A DNA stretch of 64,000 nucleotides from an uncultured Ruminococcus sp. (GCA_900544395.1 UQVC01000003.1:1-64000), one strand, 5' to 3'; positions 54,094-62,849 are shown, numbered from the stretch's first letter. Numbers and translations: made by a program. The notes: generated by a model not told the origin, from the sequence alone.

Positions 54094-54112
54094 GTTTCAT
54101 TTTTTCTGAAAC
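54094..54112. promoter_or_regulatory. candidate RpiR-family operator
   Basis: Inverted repeat GTTTCA / TGAAAC with a 7-bp A/T spacer lies 25 bp upstream of the GH5 -35 box. A third GTTTCA occurs near 54138. RpiR-family sites are often TGAAA/TTTCA dyads. The regulator gene is directly upstream. Confidence 0.55.
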
Positions 54113-54179
54113 AAATTGGTATTTTTTTGCAACAGTGTTTCACACGTAAAATTTTCATCTTCTTTTTTGTGCAAAATAG

Positions 54180-54222
54180 ACAGGTCTTTTTTGGTTATTT
54201 CTTACAACCAAAAAAGACCTGT
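54180..54222 (-). terminator. terminator after the RpiR-like gene
   Basis: A stem of about 17 bp (54180-54196 with 54206-54222, arms ACAGGTC / GACCTGT outermost), with a tail CTATTTTG on the minus strand, 17 bases past the regulator stop. Confidence 0.85.
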
Positions 54223-54238
54223 ATTTTCCCAACATTGT

Positions 54239-55099
54239 TTATTTTTCTTCCAACCCCCAAAGAATTTTTTCCCCAATCTTCTCATATTTTTGATTTAAAA
54301 TCAAATTTTCCTGATATTTTCTGCTAAATTCCATTCCATATAAAACATCAAGAATATATTTTCCCGAAGCAAAAAACATGGATGTCCAAAATCCTTCTAC
54401 CTTCTCCGTACCCGATGCTGTAAGTACCTCATCCGCATATTTCGCAATGATCCTGTTTTCTCCTGATACAATCGCAATCACCTTGGTTCCATTGTTTCTC
54501 AATATTTTTTCAATTTCCACCAACCGTTCATTCCTTCCTGTATGACTTAAAATAATCGCCACATGCCCATCAGAAGGCATATTCGCTGAAAGTCCCTGAA
54601 TATTGGTCGCAGAATAAACTGCCGCGCGTTTTCCTGCATGAAAAAACAACGAACATCCATACTGCGCAAGATTGACATTCATGTCATATGCATAAAAGTC
54701 CACACAACTTGCCTCAGCAATGATCTTCCCGACTCTGATCAACTGACTATAAGAAATTTCCTTTTGTGTTTCTTCCACTGCCCGTTTCTGAATTTCGGTT
54801 ACTTTCCGTACTATTGTCACAACATTTTCTCTTTCAGACAGCAAAACTTTCTTTTCTTCTATTGCCAGATTGCCAGCCCTCAATTCACTGACAAATTTAA
54901 TCTTGAATTCCGGAAATCCCTTCACCCCAAGTTTTTGGCAAAACCTTGTCACTGACGCTGCACTGGTAAAAGTCCGTTGCCCCAATTCTCTAGATGACAT
55001 ATTCTCAATCATTTCCGGATGTTCCAAAACAAATTTCACAATATCCTTTTCACGTTCCGTGAATCCCTGTGTCTGTTTTAACTGCTGAATCAATGCCAT
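54239..55099 (-). CDS. MurR/RpiR-family transcriptional regulator
   Basis: 286 residues: N-terminal helix-turn-helix (SSRELGQRTFTSAASVTRFCQKLGV) and a C-terminal SIS sugar-phosphate-binding domain (DGHVAIILSHTGRNERLVEI). Upstream of the PTS/GH5/GH1 operon in the same direction. Likely senses the phosphorylated beta-glucoside. Confidence 0.92.
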   Translation of the reverse strand: MALIQQLKQTQGFTEREKDIVKFVLEHPEMIENMSSRELGQRTFTSAASVTRFCQKLGVKGFPEFKIKFVSELRAGNLAIEEKKVLLSERENVVTIVRKVTEIQKRAVEETQKEISYSQLIRVGKIIAEASCVDFYAYDMNVNLAQYGCSLFFHAGKRAAVYSATNIQGLSANMPSDGHVAIILSHTGRNERLVEIEKILRNNGTKVIAIVSGENRIIAKYADEVLTASGTEKVEGFWTSMFFASGKYILDVLYGMEFSRKYQENLILNQKYEKIGEKILWGLEEK

Positions 55100-55129
55100 A
55101 TTTTTTCCTCCGTCTTTTTTCTTTTTTAT

Positions 55130-55157
55130 CTTATCGCATGCCAGCAGACACCGTCAA
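55130..55157 (-). promoter_or_regulatory. promoter of the RpiR-like gene
   Basis: The minus strand has TTGACG (55152-55157), 16 bp, GATAAG (55130-55135), about 30 bases before the ATG. Confidence 0.6.
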
Positions 55158-55176
55158 TCTATGAGATATAAAAAAA

Positions 55177-55231
55177 TCAGAAAATGTTCTTCTACAGGTT
55201 CTGTTACCTACCTGTTCGACACATTTTCTGA
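55177..55231 (-). terminator. terminator after ftsH
   Basis: Nested stem: outer TCAGAAAATGT / ACATTTTCTGA (55177-55187 with 55221-55231), inner ACAGGT / ACCTGT (55195-55200 with 55210-55215), then TTTTTTT on the minus strand. Confidence 0.9.
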
Positions 55232-55241
55232 CTCTTCTTTC

Positions 55242-57110
55242 TTATTCCTCCATCACATCCATTGCTGGATTCGCCAAATTTTTGTCTTCTTTCTGCAATA
55301 TCTGCATAAATTCTTCCCCTGTGATCGTCTCATTTTCATAGAGATACTTGGCAAGCTCGTGCAGCTTTGCCTCATTTTCTTTCAAGATCTGAAGCGCTTT
55401 TGCATGAGCCTGTCTCACAATCTCTACAACCTTTGCATCAATTTTCGTCTGTGTCTCTGGAGAACAGGTCAAAGAAGCATCCCCGCCAAGATACTGATTC
55501 TGGATCGTCTCCATCGCCACCATATCAAACTCATCGCTCATACCGAATTGCGTCAGCATAGCTCTTGCAAGTTTGGTCGCCTGTTCGATATCGTTGGATG
55601 CTCCGGTTGTCACTTCCTTGAATACCAGCTCTTCCGCGGCCCGTCCTCCGGTAAATGTGGCGATCTTATTGAGCAGCTCTGATTTTGTCATCAGAAAATG
55701 CTCGCCCTCATCCACCTGCATGGTATACCCCAACGCACCGGATGTACGCGGAATGATCGTGATCTTCTGCACCGGCGCAGAATCGGTCTGCTTAGCTGCT
55801 ACCAGCGCATGCCCAATCTCATGGTAAGCCACGGTCAGCTTTTCTTTAGTGGACAGGATCCTGTTTTTCTTCTGATATCCGGCGATCACTGTCTCTACAC
55901 TCTCTTCCAGATCTTCCTGGGTAGTCACTTTGCTTCCGCGGCGGACCGCCCGAAGAGCTGCTTCATTGACAATATTAGCAAGCTCTGCACCGGATGCTCC
56001 TGCCGCAGTCCTTGCAACTGCCGCAAAATCCACATTATCAGAAAGCTTGATCTTCTTTCCATGGACTCTTAAAATCTCTTCTCTTCCTTTCAGATCCGGA
56101 AGCTCTACCGGAATTCTGCGGTCAAACCGTCCCGGACGAAGAAGCGCCGGATCCAGAGAGTCCGGCTGGTTGGTCGCTGCTAGGATCACAACACCTTTCG
56201 TTCCATCAAATCCATCCATCTCTGTCAGAAGCTGATTCAGTGTCTGTTCTCTCTCATCGTTTCCACCCATATTGCCATTTCGTTTTTTTCCGATGGCATC
56301 GATCTCGTCAATGAATACAATACACGGAGCTTTCTCATTGGCCTGCTGGAACAGATCCCGCACTTTGGCTGCTCCCATTCCCACAAACATCTCCACAAAT
56401 TCAGAACCGGAAATCGAAAAGAATGGAACGTTCGCCTCTCCGGCCACTGCTTTTGCAAGCAAAGTCTTACCGGTTCCCGGAGGTCCCACCAGAAGCGCTC
56501 CTTTTGGCATGGCTGCTCCCATTTCCCGATACTTATCCGGATCATGTAGATAATCCACAATCTCGCTTAACAATTCCTTCGCCTCATCTTCTCCTGCCAC
56601 ATCAGAGAACTTGATCCCATTGCTGGACTTGACATAGATCTTGGCATTGCTTTTTCCGCCTCCAAACATCATGGAATTCATCGGATTGGCTCCGCCATTC
56701 ATCTTGGACATCATCTTTCTGGACAGCCATCTTCCGAGAAAGATAAAAATCCCGATGGGCAGGATGTAACTGAGTAAAAAATACAAGATCGGTGACATCT
56801 CTTCTGTAATCTCTGAAGAAAAATCCGCTCCGGAATCATACAGTCGCTCCACCAGTCCTGGATCCTCCATCGTTCCGGTCTTATACATCTTTTCCTCACT
56901 TTTATCAGTAAAGATGATCTCTCCGCTGTCAATATTGACTTTTCCGATCTCCCGCTTTTCTGTCATCTCCATAAATGTATTGTAATCCACTTCTTTGACA
57001 GAATGTTTCAACACATTCGGAAACACCAGACTGTTTAACAAGATCATGATGGTCACCACGATCAGGCAATAATATAAAAACGGTTTTTTCGGCGATTTTA
57101 CTTCTTGCAT
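55242..57110 (-). CDS. ftsH: ATP-dependent zinc metalloprotease FtsH
   Basis: Membrane AAA+ protease for quality control of membrane and regulatory proteins. Two N-terminal helices (about residues 12-32 and 105-125) flank an extracytoplasmic domain; Walker A GPPGTGKT, Walker B VFIDEIDAIG, second region of homology with the Arg fingers, and zinc motif HEIGH with the third ligand further on. 622 residues. A single-gene transcript. Confidence 0.97.
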   Translation of the reverse strand: MQEVKSPKKPFLYYCLIVVTIMILLNSLVFPNVLKHSVKEVDYNTFMEMTEKREIGKVNIDSGEIIFTDKSEEKMYKTGTMEDPGLVERLYDSGADFSSEITEEMSPILYFLLSYILPIGIFIFLGRWLSRKMMSKMNGGANPMNSMMFGGGKSNAKIYVKSSNGIKFSDVAGEDEAKELLSEIVDYLHDPDKYREMGAAMPKGALLVGPPGTGKTLLAKAVAGEANVPFFSISGSEFVEMFVGMGAAKVRDLFQQANEKAPCIVFIDEIDAIGKKRNGNMGGNDEREQTLNQLLTEMDGFDGTKGVVILAATNQPDSLDPALLRPGRFDRRIPVELPDLKGREEILRVHGKKIKLSDNVDFAAVARTAAGASGAELANIVNEAALRAVRRGSKVTTQEDLEESVETVIAGYQKKNRILSTKEKLTVAYHEIGHALVAAKQTDSAPVQKITIIPRTSGALGYTMQVDEGEHFLMTKSELLNKIATFTGGRAAEELVFKEVTTGASNDIEQATKLARAMLTQFGMSDEFDMVAMETIQNQYLGGDASLTCSPETQTKIDAKVVEIVRQAHAKALQILKENEAKLHELAKYLYENETITGEEFMQILQKEDKNLANPAMDVMEE

Positions 57111-57154
57111 ATACTGCTCCTTTCCCGTTACTTTCGTAACTTAAGTTAAAAGGT

Positions 57155-57183
57155 AGTATAGTCGAGCTGTTTTCAGAAGTCAA
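57155..57183 (-). promoter_or_regulatory. ftsH promoter
   Basis: TTGACT (57178-57183), 17 bp, TATACT (57155-57160) on the minus strand. The leader has a small hairpin GTTAC / GTAAC (57127-57140) and palindrome AACTTAAGTT; no CIRCE-type site is seen. Confidence 0.75.
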
Positions 57184-57221
57184 GCAAGTTCCCCTCTCCA
57201 TCGGAAAATTTCATTTTTATT

Positions 57222-57929
57222 TTATTTTTCAGGCAGATTCTGCCCGTAATATGCATTTGCTCCATGTTTTCTATAATAATGTTTATCCTGCAGTTCTTGC
57301 GGTGCAAGCCGGTTTTCTGGATTGAGCCATTCGCTTCTGGCAGCCATTTTGGCAACTTCTTCTGTTACGACAGCCTGATGTACAGCTTCTGCGGCATTCG
57401 CGCCCCAGGTAAATACTCCGTGATTTTTGCACAATACAACCGGCACTGCCAGATAATCTTTTTTCCGCATTTCAAATTCATCTGCGATCAGGACGCCTGT
57501 GTTCCATTCATATGCTTCTTCAATCTCTTTTCTGGTCAGATTTCTCACACAAGGAATTTCTCCATAGATATAATCTGCATGGGTTGTTCCATAACACGGA
57601 ATGTCTCTTCCCGCCTGTGCCCAGCTCGTTGCCCAGGAAGAATGAGTGTGCACGATCCCTCCGATCTTTGGAAAACGATTATAAAGAACCACATGAGTCG
57701 GTGTATCGGATGACGGATTGTAACGCCCCTCTACTTTATTCCCTTTCAGATCTACAACCACCATATCATCCGGCGTCAGTTTGTCATATTCCACACCGCT
57801 TGGCTTGATCACAAACAAGCCGCTCTCTCTGTCGATCCCACTTACATTGCCCCACGTAAATGTAACTAATCCATACTTGGGAAGCTGCATATTTGCTTCG
57901 TATACTTGCTGTTTCAATTCTTCCAACAT
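57222..57929 (-). CDS. araD: L-ribulose-5-phosphate 4-epimerase
   Basis: Class II aldolase-like zinc enzyme turning L-ribulose 5-phosphate into D-xylulose 5-phosphate. LVTFTWGNVSGIDR, His ligands in VHTHSSWATSWAQ and the GTTHADYIYG region are typical of AraD/UlaF. Start at 57929 (235 residues) has AAAGGGG upstream. No araA, araB or ascorbate genes adjoin, so the sugar supplied is unknown. Confidence 0.9.
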   Translation of the reverse strand: MLEELKQQVYEANMQLPKYGLVTFTWGNVSGIDRESGLFVIKPSGVEYDKLTPDDMVVVDLKGNKVEGRYNPSSDTPTHVVLYNRFPKIGGIVHTHSSWATSWAQAGRDIPCYGTTHADYIYGEIPCVRNLTRKEIEEAYEWNTGVLIADEFEMRKKDYLAVPVVLCKNHGVFTWGANAAEAVHQAVVTEEVAKMAARSEWLNPENRLAPQELQDKHYYRKHGANAYYGQNLPEK

Positions 57930-58030
57930 TGTCTGATACCCCTTTCTCTTCATCCATTTTCTCTTATCATACTCGCTTTTCCTCAAAAATAAAAGATTTT
58001 TGCACATCTCTTTTGGATATTTGCTCATAA

Positions 58031-58069
58031 AAAATACAGCCCATCATTTTTCTGATGCAGCTGTATTTT
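58031..58069 (-). terminator. terminator after the symporter gene
   Basis: AAAATACAGC (58060-58069 side) pairs with GCTGTATTTT (58031-58040 side), inner CATCA/TGATG pairs, and TTTTTTATG on the minus strand. Confidence 0.85.
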
Positions 58070-58075
58070 CTATCA

Positions 58076-59470
58076 TTACTTCCAACACTCGGTATTATGG
58101 ATTCCCACGTTTTTCGCCTTGAATACCGGATTCTTTCCGGCCTTCTTCTGAGTTTCATAATCTTTAAGTACTTTCAGCGCAATATTTCCTAACAGAAGGA
58201 TTGCAATAATATTCACAATGGCCATACATCCCATGGTGATATCTGCCAGATTCCATACCAGAGAGAAATCTGCCTGCGCCCCGAAAAACACTGCCAAAAG
58301 GCAGGTACAACGGAATACGAACAACAAAAACTTATTATTTTTAATAAACAAAATATTCGACTCTGCATAATAATAATTTCCGATCAGACTGCTGAACGCA
58401 AATGCAAAAATGGAAGCTGTAATAAAATGGATCCCCCAGGTACCCACATTGGCAGAAATTGCTTTCTGGACAAACGGAATTCCATCCAGAACTCCCGGCT
58501 GCCCTTCCGCTCCGGAAAGAAGCAGCATCATTGCTGTTGCTGAGCAAATCAATAAGGTGTCGATAAATACAGAGATTACCTGTACCATTCCCTGTTTTGC
58601 CGGATGGCTCACCGCCGCGCTTGCCGCTGCATTTGGGGCACTTCCCATTCCAGCCTCATTGGAAAACAACCCTCTCTTGATTCCGATCACCACTGCACTT
58701 CCTGCCATTCCCCCCAAAATAGCCTGAAAGTCAAATGCTTCCGACATGATCAGCGCAAATACTCCCGGAAGCTGTGGAATATGTGTCACAATGGTAAACA
58801 GACCGATCAACAAATATGCACCCGCCATGATCGGCACCATCACAGAGGTAATAAAGCCGATTCGATGTACTCCGCCAAAAATAACCAGTCCCGTTCCTAC
58901 CGCAAGGATCAGTCCTACGATCATCGGATACATACTCTCACTGTACCCCGGAATATAATACTCCAGAGCAGAAGACATATTATACGACTGCAGTCCATTA
59001 AATCCATAGGCAAAACAAATGATCAGCAGAATGGAAAACAGAACCCCCATCCAGCGCTTTCCAAGTGCTTTTTCCATATAATAAGACGGACCGCCTCGGA
59101 AGTCCTTGCCATCTTTTGTCTTGTATACCTGTGCCAGTGTACTTTCAATAAACGCAGAAGCTCCTCCGATCACTGCCATCAGCCACATCCAGAACACAGC
59201 TCCCGGCCCTCCGGCTGCCACTGCTGTCGCAATTCCAGCAATATTCCCGGTCCCCACACGGGAAGCTGTCGAAATCATCAAAGCCTGAAACGATGAAACC
59301 TGTTTTTTTCCTTCTGCCTTTTCCGTCAGAATACGAAATCCTTCTTTGAGCAGCCGAACCTGTGCAAATCGAGACCGCACTGTGAAATAAATTCCGGTAC
59401 CTACCAGTAAAAACAACAACAAATATGTATACATAAAGTCATTGATCTTCCCTAAGATGTCATTTAACAT
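58076..59470 (-). CDS. sodium:alanine symporter family (AGCS) amino acid transporter
   Basis: 464-residue membrane transporter with about eleven helices. Signature GGPGAVFWMWLMAVIGGASAF and GPSYYMEKALGKRW mark AGCS proteins, which import alanine or glycine with sodium. Start 59470 follows AAAGGAGGAATT; the longer frame crosses the promoter. Single gene unit. Confidence 0.95.
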   Translation of the reverse strand: MLNDILGKINDFMYTYLLLFLLVGTGIYFTVRSRFAQVRLLKEGFRILTEKAEGKKQVSSFQALMISTASRVGTGNIAGIATAVAAGGPGAVFWMWLMAVIGGASAFIESTLAQVYKTKDGKDFRGGPSYYMEKALGKRWMGVLFSILLIICFAYGFNGLQSYNMSSALEYYIPGYSESMYPMIVGLILAVGTGLVIFGGVHRIGFITSVMVPIMAGAYLLIGLFTIVTHIPQLPGVFALIMSEAFDFQAILGGMAGSAVVIGIKRGLFSNEAGMGSAPNAAASAAVSHPAKQGMVQVISVFIDTLLICSATAMMLLLSGAEGQPGVLDGIPFVQKAISANVGTWGIHFITASIFAFAFSSLIGNYYYAESNILFIKNNKFLLFVFRCTCLLAVFFGAQADFSLVWNLADITMGCMAIVNIIAILLLGNIALKVLKDYETQKKAGKNPVFKAKNVGIHNTECWK

Positions 59471-59530
59471 AGAATTCCTCCTTTTCTTTTCCTCTTTCCC
59501 TGTCTCTTTTTGGGCAGGGTTAACGTCGAT

Positions 59531-59559
59531 AGTATACCAGAAAATCAACTTCTCGGCAA
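59531..59559 (-). promoter_or_regulatory. promoter of the symporter gene
   Basis: TTGCCG (59554-59559), 17 bp, TATACT (59531-59536) with an extended TGG before the -10, minus strand. Confidence 0.6.
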
Positions 59560-59618
59560 TATCCTATCGGAAAGCTACAATAATCTCTCTGAAAAGAACA
59601 TACCCTTACCGTCAAAAA

Positions 59619-59653
59619 AGCTGGCTGAAAGTATCCCTTCCTTTCAGCCAGCT
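59619..59653 (-). terminator. terminator after the DUF5685/J-protein/membrane cassette
   Basis: Perfect 13-bp stem AGCTGGCTGAAAG / CTTTCAGCCAGCT (59619-59631 with 59641-59653), followed on the minus strand by TTTTTTG. Confidence 0.92.
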
Positions 59654-59669
59654 CTTTCTCTTATATACG

Positions 59670-60203
59670 TCATCGCAGCAGATGCCCCCGGAATTTGTTC
59701 CACACATGCATCTGCACATATTCATACGCCCGGTCATAGATCCAGACCCCGATCTGTCCTGCCACAAGAACCACTGCCAGAAATCCTCCTGACAGCTTTC
59801 TGGCAAACAACAACTCCTGAAATACCAGAACCATCGGAATGTACATCACATTAAACACCACGTATTTGATGGTCCAGAAAATCCAGGTCTTCTGCAGTTT
59901 TTCACCGCTTTTTCCCAACAGTCTCCAGCTCCCTTCCAACACCAGGATATAACACCCCATTGCCGCAAAAGAAATGACATAAAACTTATTTGGTGTAACC
60001 AGAAAACCCAGCAGAATATCTGCCAGATAGAAAGCCACACCTGCTCTCATCCCAAATTCCCGGATGATGATCCCCACAAAGTAAGATGCCGCTGCCAGCA
60101 AAAACAGTGTATTCGTCTCGATCACACTCCCCAGCGCCATACACACTACAGAAAGCGCCAGAAGCAGCCCGCTAAATACGGTCACTTTAGCTTTTACATG
60201 CAT
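59670..60203 (-). CDS. six-helix membrane protein, unknown function
   Basis: 177 residues, about six hydrophobic helices (roughly 5-25, 30-48, 55-70, 75-95, 110-130, 140-162), a basic loop after helix four (LLGKSGEKLQK), and a positively charged end. No family recognised. The start chosen follows GGGAGGCG and lies 10 bases inside the J-protein gene; an in-frame ATG 24 bases earlier is possible. Third gene of an overlapping cassette. Confidence 0.72.
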   Translation of the reverse strand: MHVKAKVTVFSGLLLALSVVCMALGSVIETNTLFLLAAASYFVGIIIREFGMRAGVAFYLADILLGFLVTPNKFYVISFAAMGCYILVLEGSWRLLGKSGEKLQKTWIFWTIKYVVFNVMYIPMVLVFQELLFARKLSGGFLAVVLVAGQIGVWIYDRAYEYVQMHVWNKFRGHLLR

Positions 60204-60835
60204 GAACAAAGATCGCCTCCCATACATTCACACAGGGAATCTGCACACCACAGGTCACAGCACATATTACCGGTTCCACAACTCTGTCCGCCTGCGCCAT
60301 AGCCCCCACCATATGGATTGCTCTGATATCTCCTGCTGTTCCAGTCCAGCTGATTTAACAGCTGACGATACTGCACGTTATTCGGTTCCATATTTACCGC
60401 CTGAGCGGCATGTTCTCTTGCTACTACATTATTTCCGATTCCTGCATTTGCAAATCCACTGGCATAATACCACATCGCATTGCGGTTCGGCATACGATCC
60501 AACAGGTTCAGAGCTTCCCGGTAGCGTCTGCTGTTGATGAAATTAAACACTGCCTGCATCTCCGCATCCTGAGGACCATTGTAAGTATTCTGGTAAGAGC
60601 CGCCGCCATAGGAAGAATTGCCATAAGAGTAGCCGCCGCCCTGCTCTCTCTGGCGCATGATCTCATCATATGCTTCCTGCACCTCTTTGAACTTTTCTTC
60701 CGCCAGATCTGCCAGCGGATTGTTCACATTTGCATCCGGGTGATACTTTCTTGTCAACTCCCGATACGCTCTTTTTATCTCATCATCTGATGCATTCTGG
60801 GGAACTCCCAGCACATCATACGGATTCTTTCCCAT
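60194..60835 (-). CDS. J-domain protein with TPR-like region and Cys-rich tail
   Basis: 213 residues. N-terminal J-domain: NPYDVLGVPQNASDDEIKRAY and the invariant HPD in YHPDAN (about residues 4-65), so it should stimulate a DnaK-type ATPase. A Gly/Ser/Tyr linker follows, then a TPR-like helical region (about 90-165: FINSRRYREALNLLDRM, AREHAAQAVNMEPNN). The tail (about 185-213) has eight Cys including CCDLWC, ECM and CSC, possibly metal-binding. No DnaJ zinc fingers or client domain. It overlaps the DUF5685-like gene by 20 bases and the membrane gene by 10. Confidence 0.88.
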   Translation of the reverse strand: MGKNPYDVLGVPQNASDDEIKRAYRELTRKYHPDANVNNPLADLAEEKFKEVQEAYDEIMRQREQGGGYSYGNSSYGGGSYQNTYNGPQDAEMQAVFNFINSRRYREALNLLDRMPNRNAMWYYASGFANAGIGNNVVAREHAAQAVNMEPNNVQYRQLLNQLDWNSRRYQSNPYGGGYGAGGQSCGTGNMCCDLWCADSLCECMGGDLCSCM

Positions 60836-61673
60836 TGTCCTGATTTCCTTCCTCTAACTTTTTCTTCTGAATTTTATGATAACGATTCCAAACTCCATCA
60901 TACAGGATATTTCGTAAAATGTCCACATCTAAAAGGCAGGGCAGCTTTTCAAACTGGGCGCTGCATTCTGCGATCATCATGCACAATATTTGCCTCATCC
61001 TCTCTTCATAGTCCGTCTCTTCATGTAATTTTTTCAGCGGATTGTAACACTGCTTTTTCAGATCTTCCTCCAGATCCTCATATGCATCCATCAGATAAAT
61101 ATATTTTCCCAGGAAAAATCCCATACGGCGCAGTGTCTCTTCCCACATATCCTCCTTGTATACGAACAGATCTGCCATCAGCCTTCCAAAACATCCTGCC
61201 GGCCGGTCGATATCCTGGCTGTTTGCTTTTTCACATTCTGAAAGCTCCTGCAGTGACTCCCGGATCACCCTGCTCTGCCTCGGATATGTCTGGGCAATCT
61301 TCTCCGCCTTTTTCTTCAGCAGTCCGCCGCCCAGAAAACCACTGATCTTTTTCTCATCTTCCCAGTCATCTTTCATATGATAATATGCAAGCAATATATT
61401 CATATCCGCTGCATACTGGGTGATCTCATTCTCGATCATAGCCTGCTTTTTCACAGGATGTACCTTACACCGATGCTGGCTCATCCGGTTCTCTGCCTCA
61501 TATAAAGATGACAGCAAAATGATTGCAAATGTCATATCGTATGTCAGTGTCATCTGCCCCATCGTCCCGTAATCCTCTTTGAGTTTCCGGCAAAGTCCGC
61601 AATAATATGCCTTATACTTTCGCAGATCTTTCATTTTCAGCTCCGGTTCACAGATTGTCACATAACCAAACAT
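60816..61673 (-). CDS. DUF5685-like protein with prenyl-synthase-like Asp motifs
   Basis: 285 residues, helical, cytoplasmic. N-terminal MFGYVTICEPELKMKDL and YYCGLC are recognisable DUF5685 features (family call from memory). Two Asp-rich motifs stand out: DDWEDE (residues 102-107) after NILLAYYHMK, and DAYEDLEED (196-204) after LGKYIYLM. Their spacing and setting resemble the two metal-diphosphate motifs of squalene/phytoene synthases. Cys26 and Cys29 form a CxxC, with Cys69 in HRCKVHP. Function unknown. First gene of the cassette, with its own good promoter. Confidence 0.8.
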   Translation of the reverse strand: MFGYVTICEPELKMKDLRKYKAYYCGLCRKLKEDYGTMGQMTLTYDMTFAIILLSSLYEAENRMSQHRCKVHPVKKQAMIENEITQYAADMNILLAYYHMKDDWEDEKKISGFLGGGLLKKKAEKIAQTYPRQSRVIRESLQELSECEKANSQDIDRPAGCFGRLMADLFVYKEDMWEETLRRMGFFLGKYIYLMDAYEDLEEDLKKQCYNPLKKLHEETDYEERMRQILCMMIAECSAQFEKLPCLLDVDILRNILYDGVWNRYHKIQKKKLEEGNQDNGKESV

Positions 61674-61720
61674 ACTCCACCTCTTCTTTCGTCAGTTTTC
61701 TCAAGTACAAGATGGTATTT

Positions 61721-61749
61721 ATTATACTCATTCCTGCCAAAAATGTACA
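61721..61749 (-). promoter_or_regulatory. promoter of the DUF5685-like cassette
   Basis: TGTACA (61744-61749), 17 bp, TATAAT (61721-61726) on the minus strand, about 45 bases before the ATG. Confidence 0.65.
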
Positions 61750-61759
61750 GAAAAAAACA

Positions 61760-61786
61760 GACAGATACCCTGAAAAAGTATCTGTC
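61760..61786 (-). terminator. terminator after ddh
   Basis: Perfect stem GACAGATAC / GTATCTGTC (61760-61768 with 61778-61786), then a T run broken by one G on the minus strand. Confidence 0.9.
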
Positions 61787-61799
61787 CGTCTTCTCTTTC

Positions 61800-62786
61800 T
61801 TATAACATCTCTGCCCGTAATTCTTCAGCACTTTTCGGACTTAAATATGCCGGTGCGACATCAAACACCGTCTTGCAACCTGTCTGTCCTTCCTGATACA
61901 GACGATATGCTGCTCTTGCATATGCCACGATCACAGACGAAGTAAATTCCGGATTGGAATCCAGTTTCAGACGATATTCCACCAGATGCTTGTGTTCTTT
62001 TTCCCATCCTGTCACACCGCTTCTGAGTACGAATCCGCCATGCGGGATTCCGCCATGTTCCGCTTTTAATTCCTCTTCACTGATGAAATGCACTGTAGTA
62101 TCATAATCCGCAAAATAATTCGGCATGGTCTTGATTTCTTCTTCAACTTTGGCTGCATCCGCTCCCTCTTCCAGAACGACAAAACATTCTCTTGTATGTT
62201 TCTGGCGTGTCGTCAGCTCCGGATTTTCACCATTTCTCACAGCTTCCAGCGCCGCCTCTACCGGAATGGTATACTGTTTTGCATCCTTGACACCCTCGAT
62301 CCGGCGCACCGCATCCGAATGTCCCTGGCTGACGCCTTTGCCCCAGAAGGTGTAATCTTTTCCTTCCGGAAGCACTACGTTTCCATACAGTCTGTTCAGG
62401 GAGAACATTCCAGGATCCCAGCCTACGGAGATCATTCCCACATGTCCGCTTTCTTTTGCAGCTGCGTCTACATTTGCAAAATGCTCCGGGATTTTAGCAT
62501 GAGTATCAAAACTGTCCACCACGTTGAACATCTTCGCATATTCCGGTGTCTGTACCGGAAGATCTGTCGCACTTCCTCCACAGAGGATCATCACATCGAT
62601 CTTGTCCTTCCAGTCGGCCGCATCTGCAATACTGCACACTGCCGCTGTTTCTGTCAATATTGTCACATCTTCTGGATTTCTTCTGGTAAATACAGCAGCC
62701 AGCTCCATATCCGGATTCTGTCTGATCGCGCACTCTACTCCGCGTCCAAGATTTCCATATCCTAAAATACCAATTCTAATGCTCAT
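61800..62786 (-). CDS. ddh: meso-diaminopimelate D-dehydrogenase
   Basis: NADPH enzyme aminating tetrahydrodipicolinate directly to meso-DAP for lysine and peptidoglycan. Rossmann motif ILGYGNLGRGVE; substrate regions SVGWDPGMFSLNRLYG and GKGVSQGHSDAVRRI match Ddh. Start 62786 (328 residues) follows AAAGGAG. Its presence suggests the one-step DAP route. Single gene unit. Confidence 0.95.
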   Translation of the reverse strand: MSIRIGILGYGNLGRGVECAIRQNPDMELAAVFTRRNPEDVTILTETAAVCSIADAADWKDKIDVMILCGGSATDLPVQTPEYAKMFNVVDSFDTHAKIPEHFANVDAAAKESGHVGMISVGWDPGMFSLNRLYGNVVLPEGKDYTFWGKGVSQGHSDAVRRIEGVKDAKQYTIPVEAALEAVRNGENPELTTRQKHTRECFVVLEEGADAAKVEEEIKTMPNYFADYDTTVHFISEEELKAEHGGIPHGGFVLRSGVTGWEKEHKHLVEYRLKLDSNPEFTSSVIVAYARAAYRLYQEGQTGCKTVFDVAPAYLSPKSAEELRAEML

Positions 62787-62821
62787 CTTTTTTCTCCTTT
62801 GCACTTTGTATTTTGTTACTT

Positions 62822-62849
62822 ATTATAATCTCCATGTTCCATTTTTCAA
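62822..62849 (-). promoter_or_regulatory. ddh promoter
   Basis: TTGAAA (62844-62849), 16 bp, TATAAT (62822-62827) on the minus strand, about 35 bases before the ATG. Confidence 0.7.
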
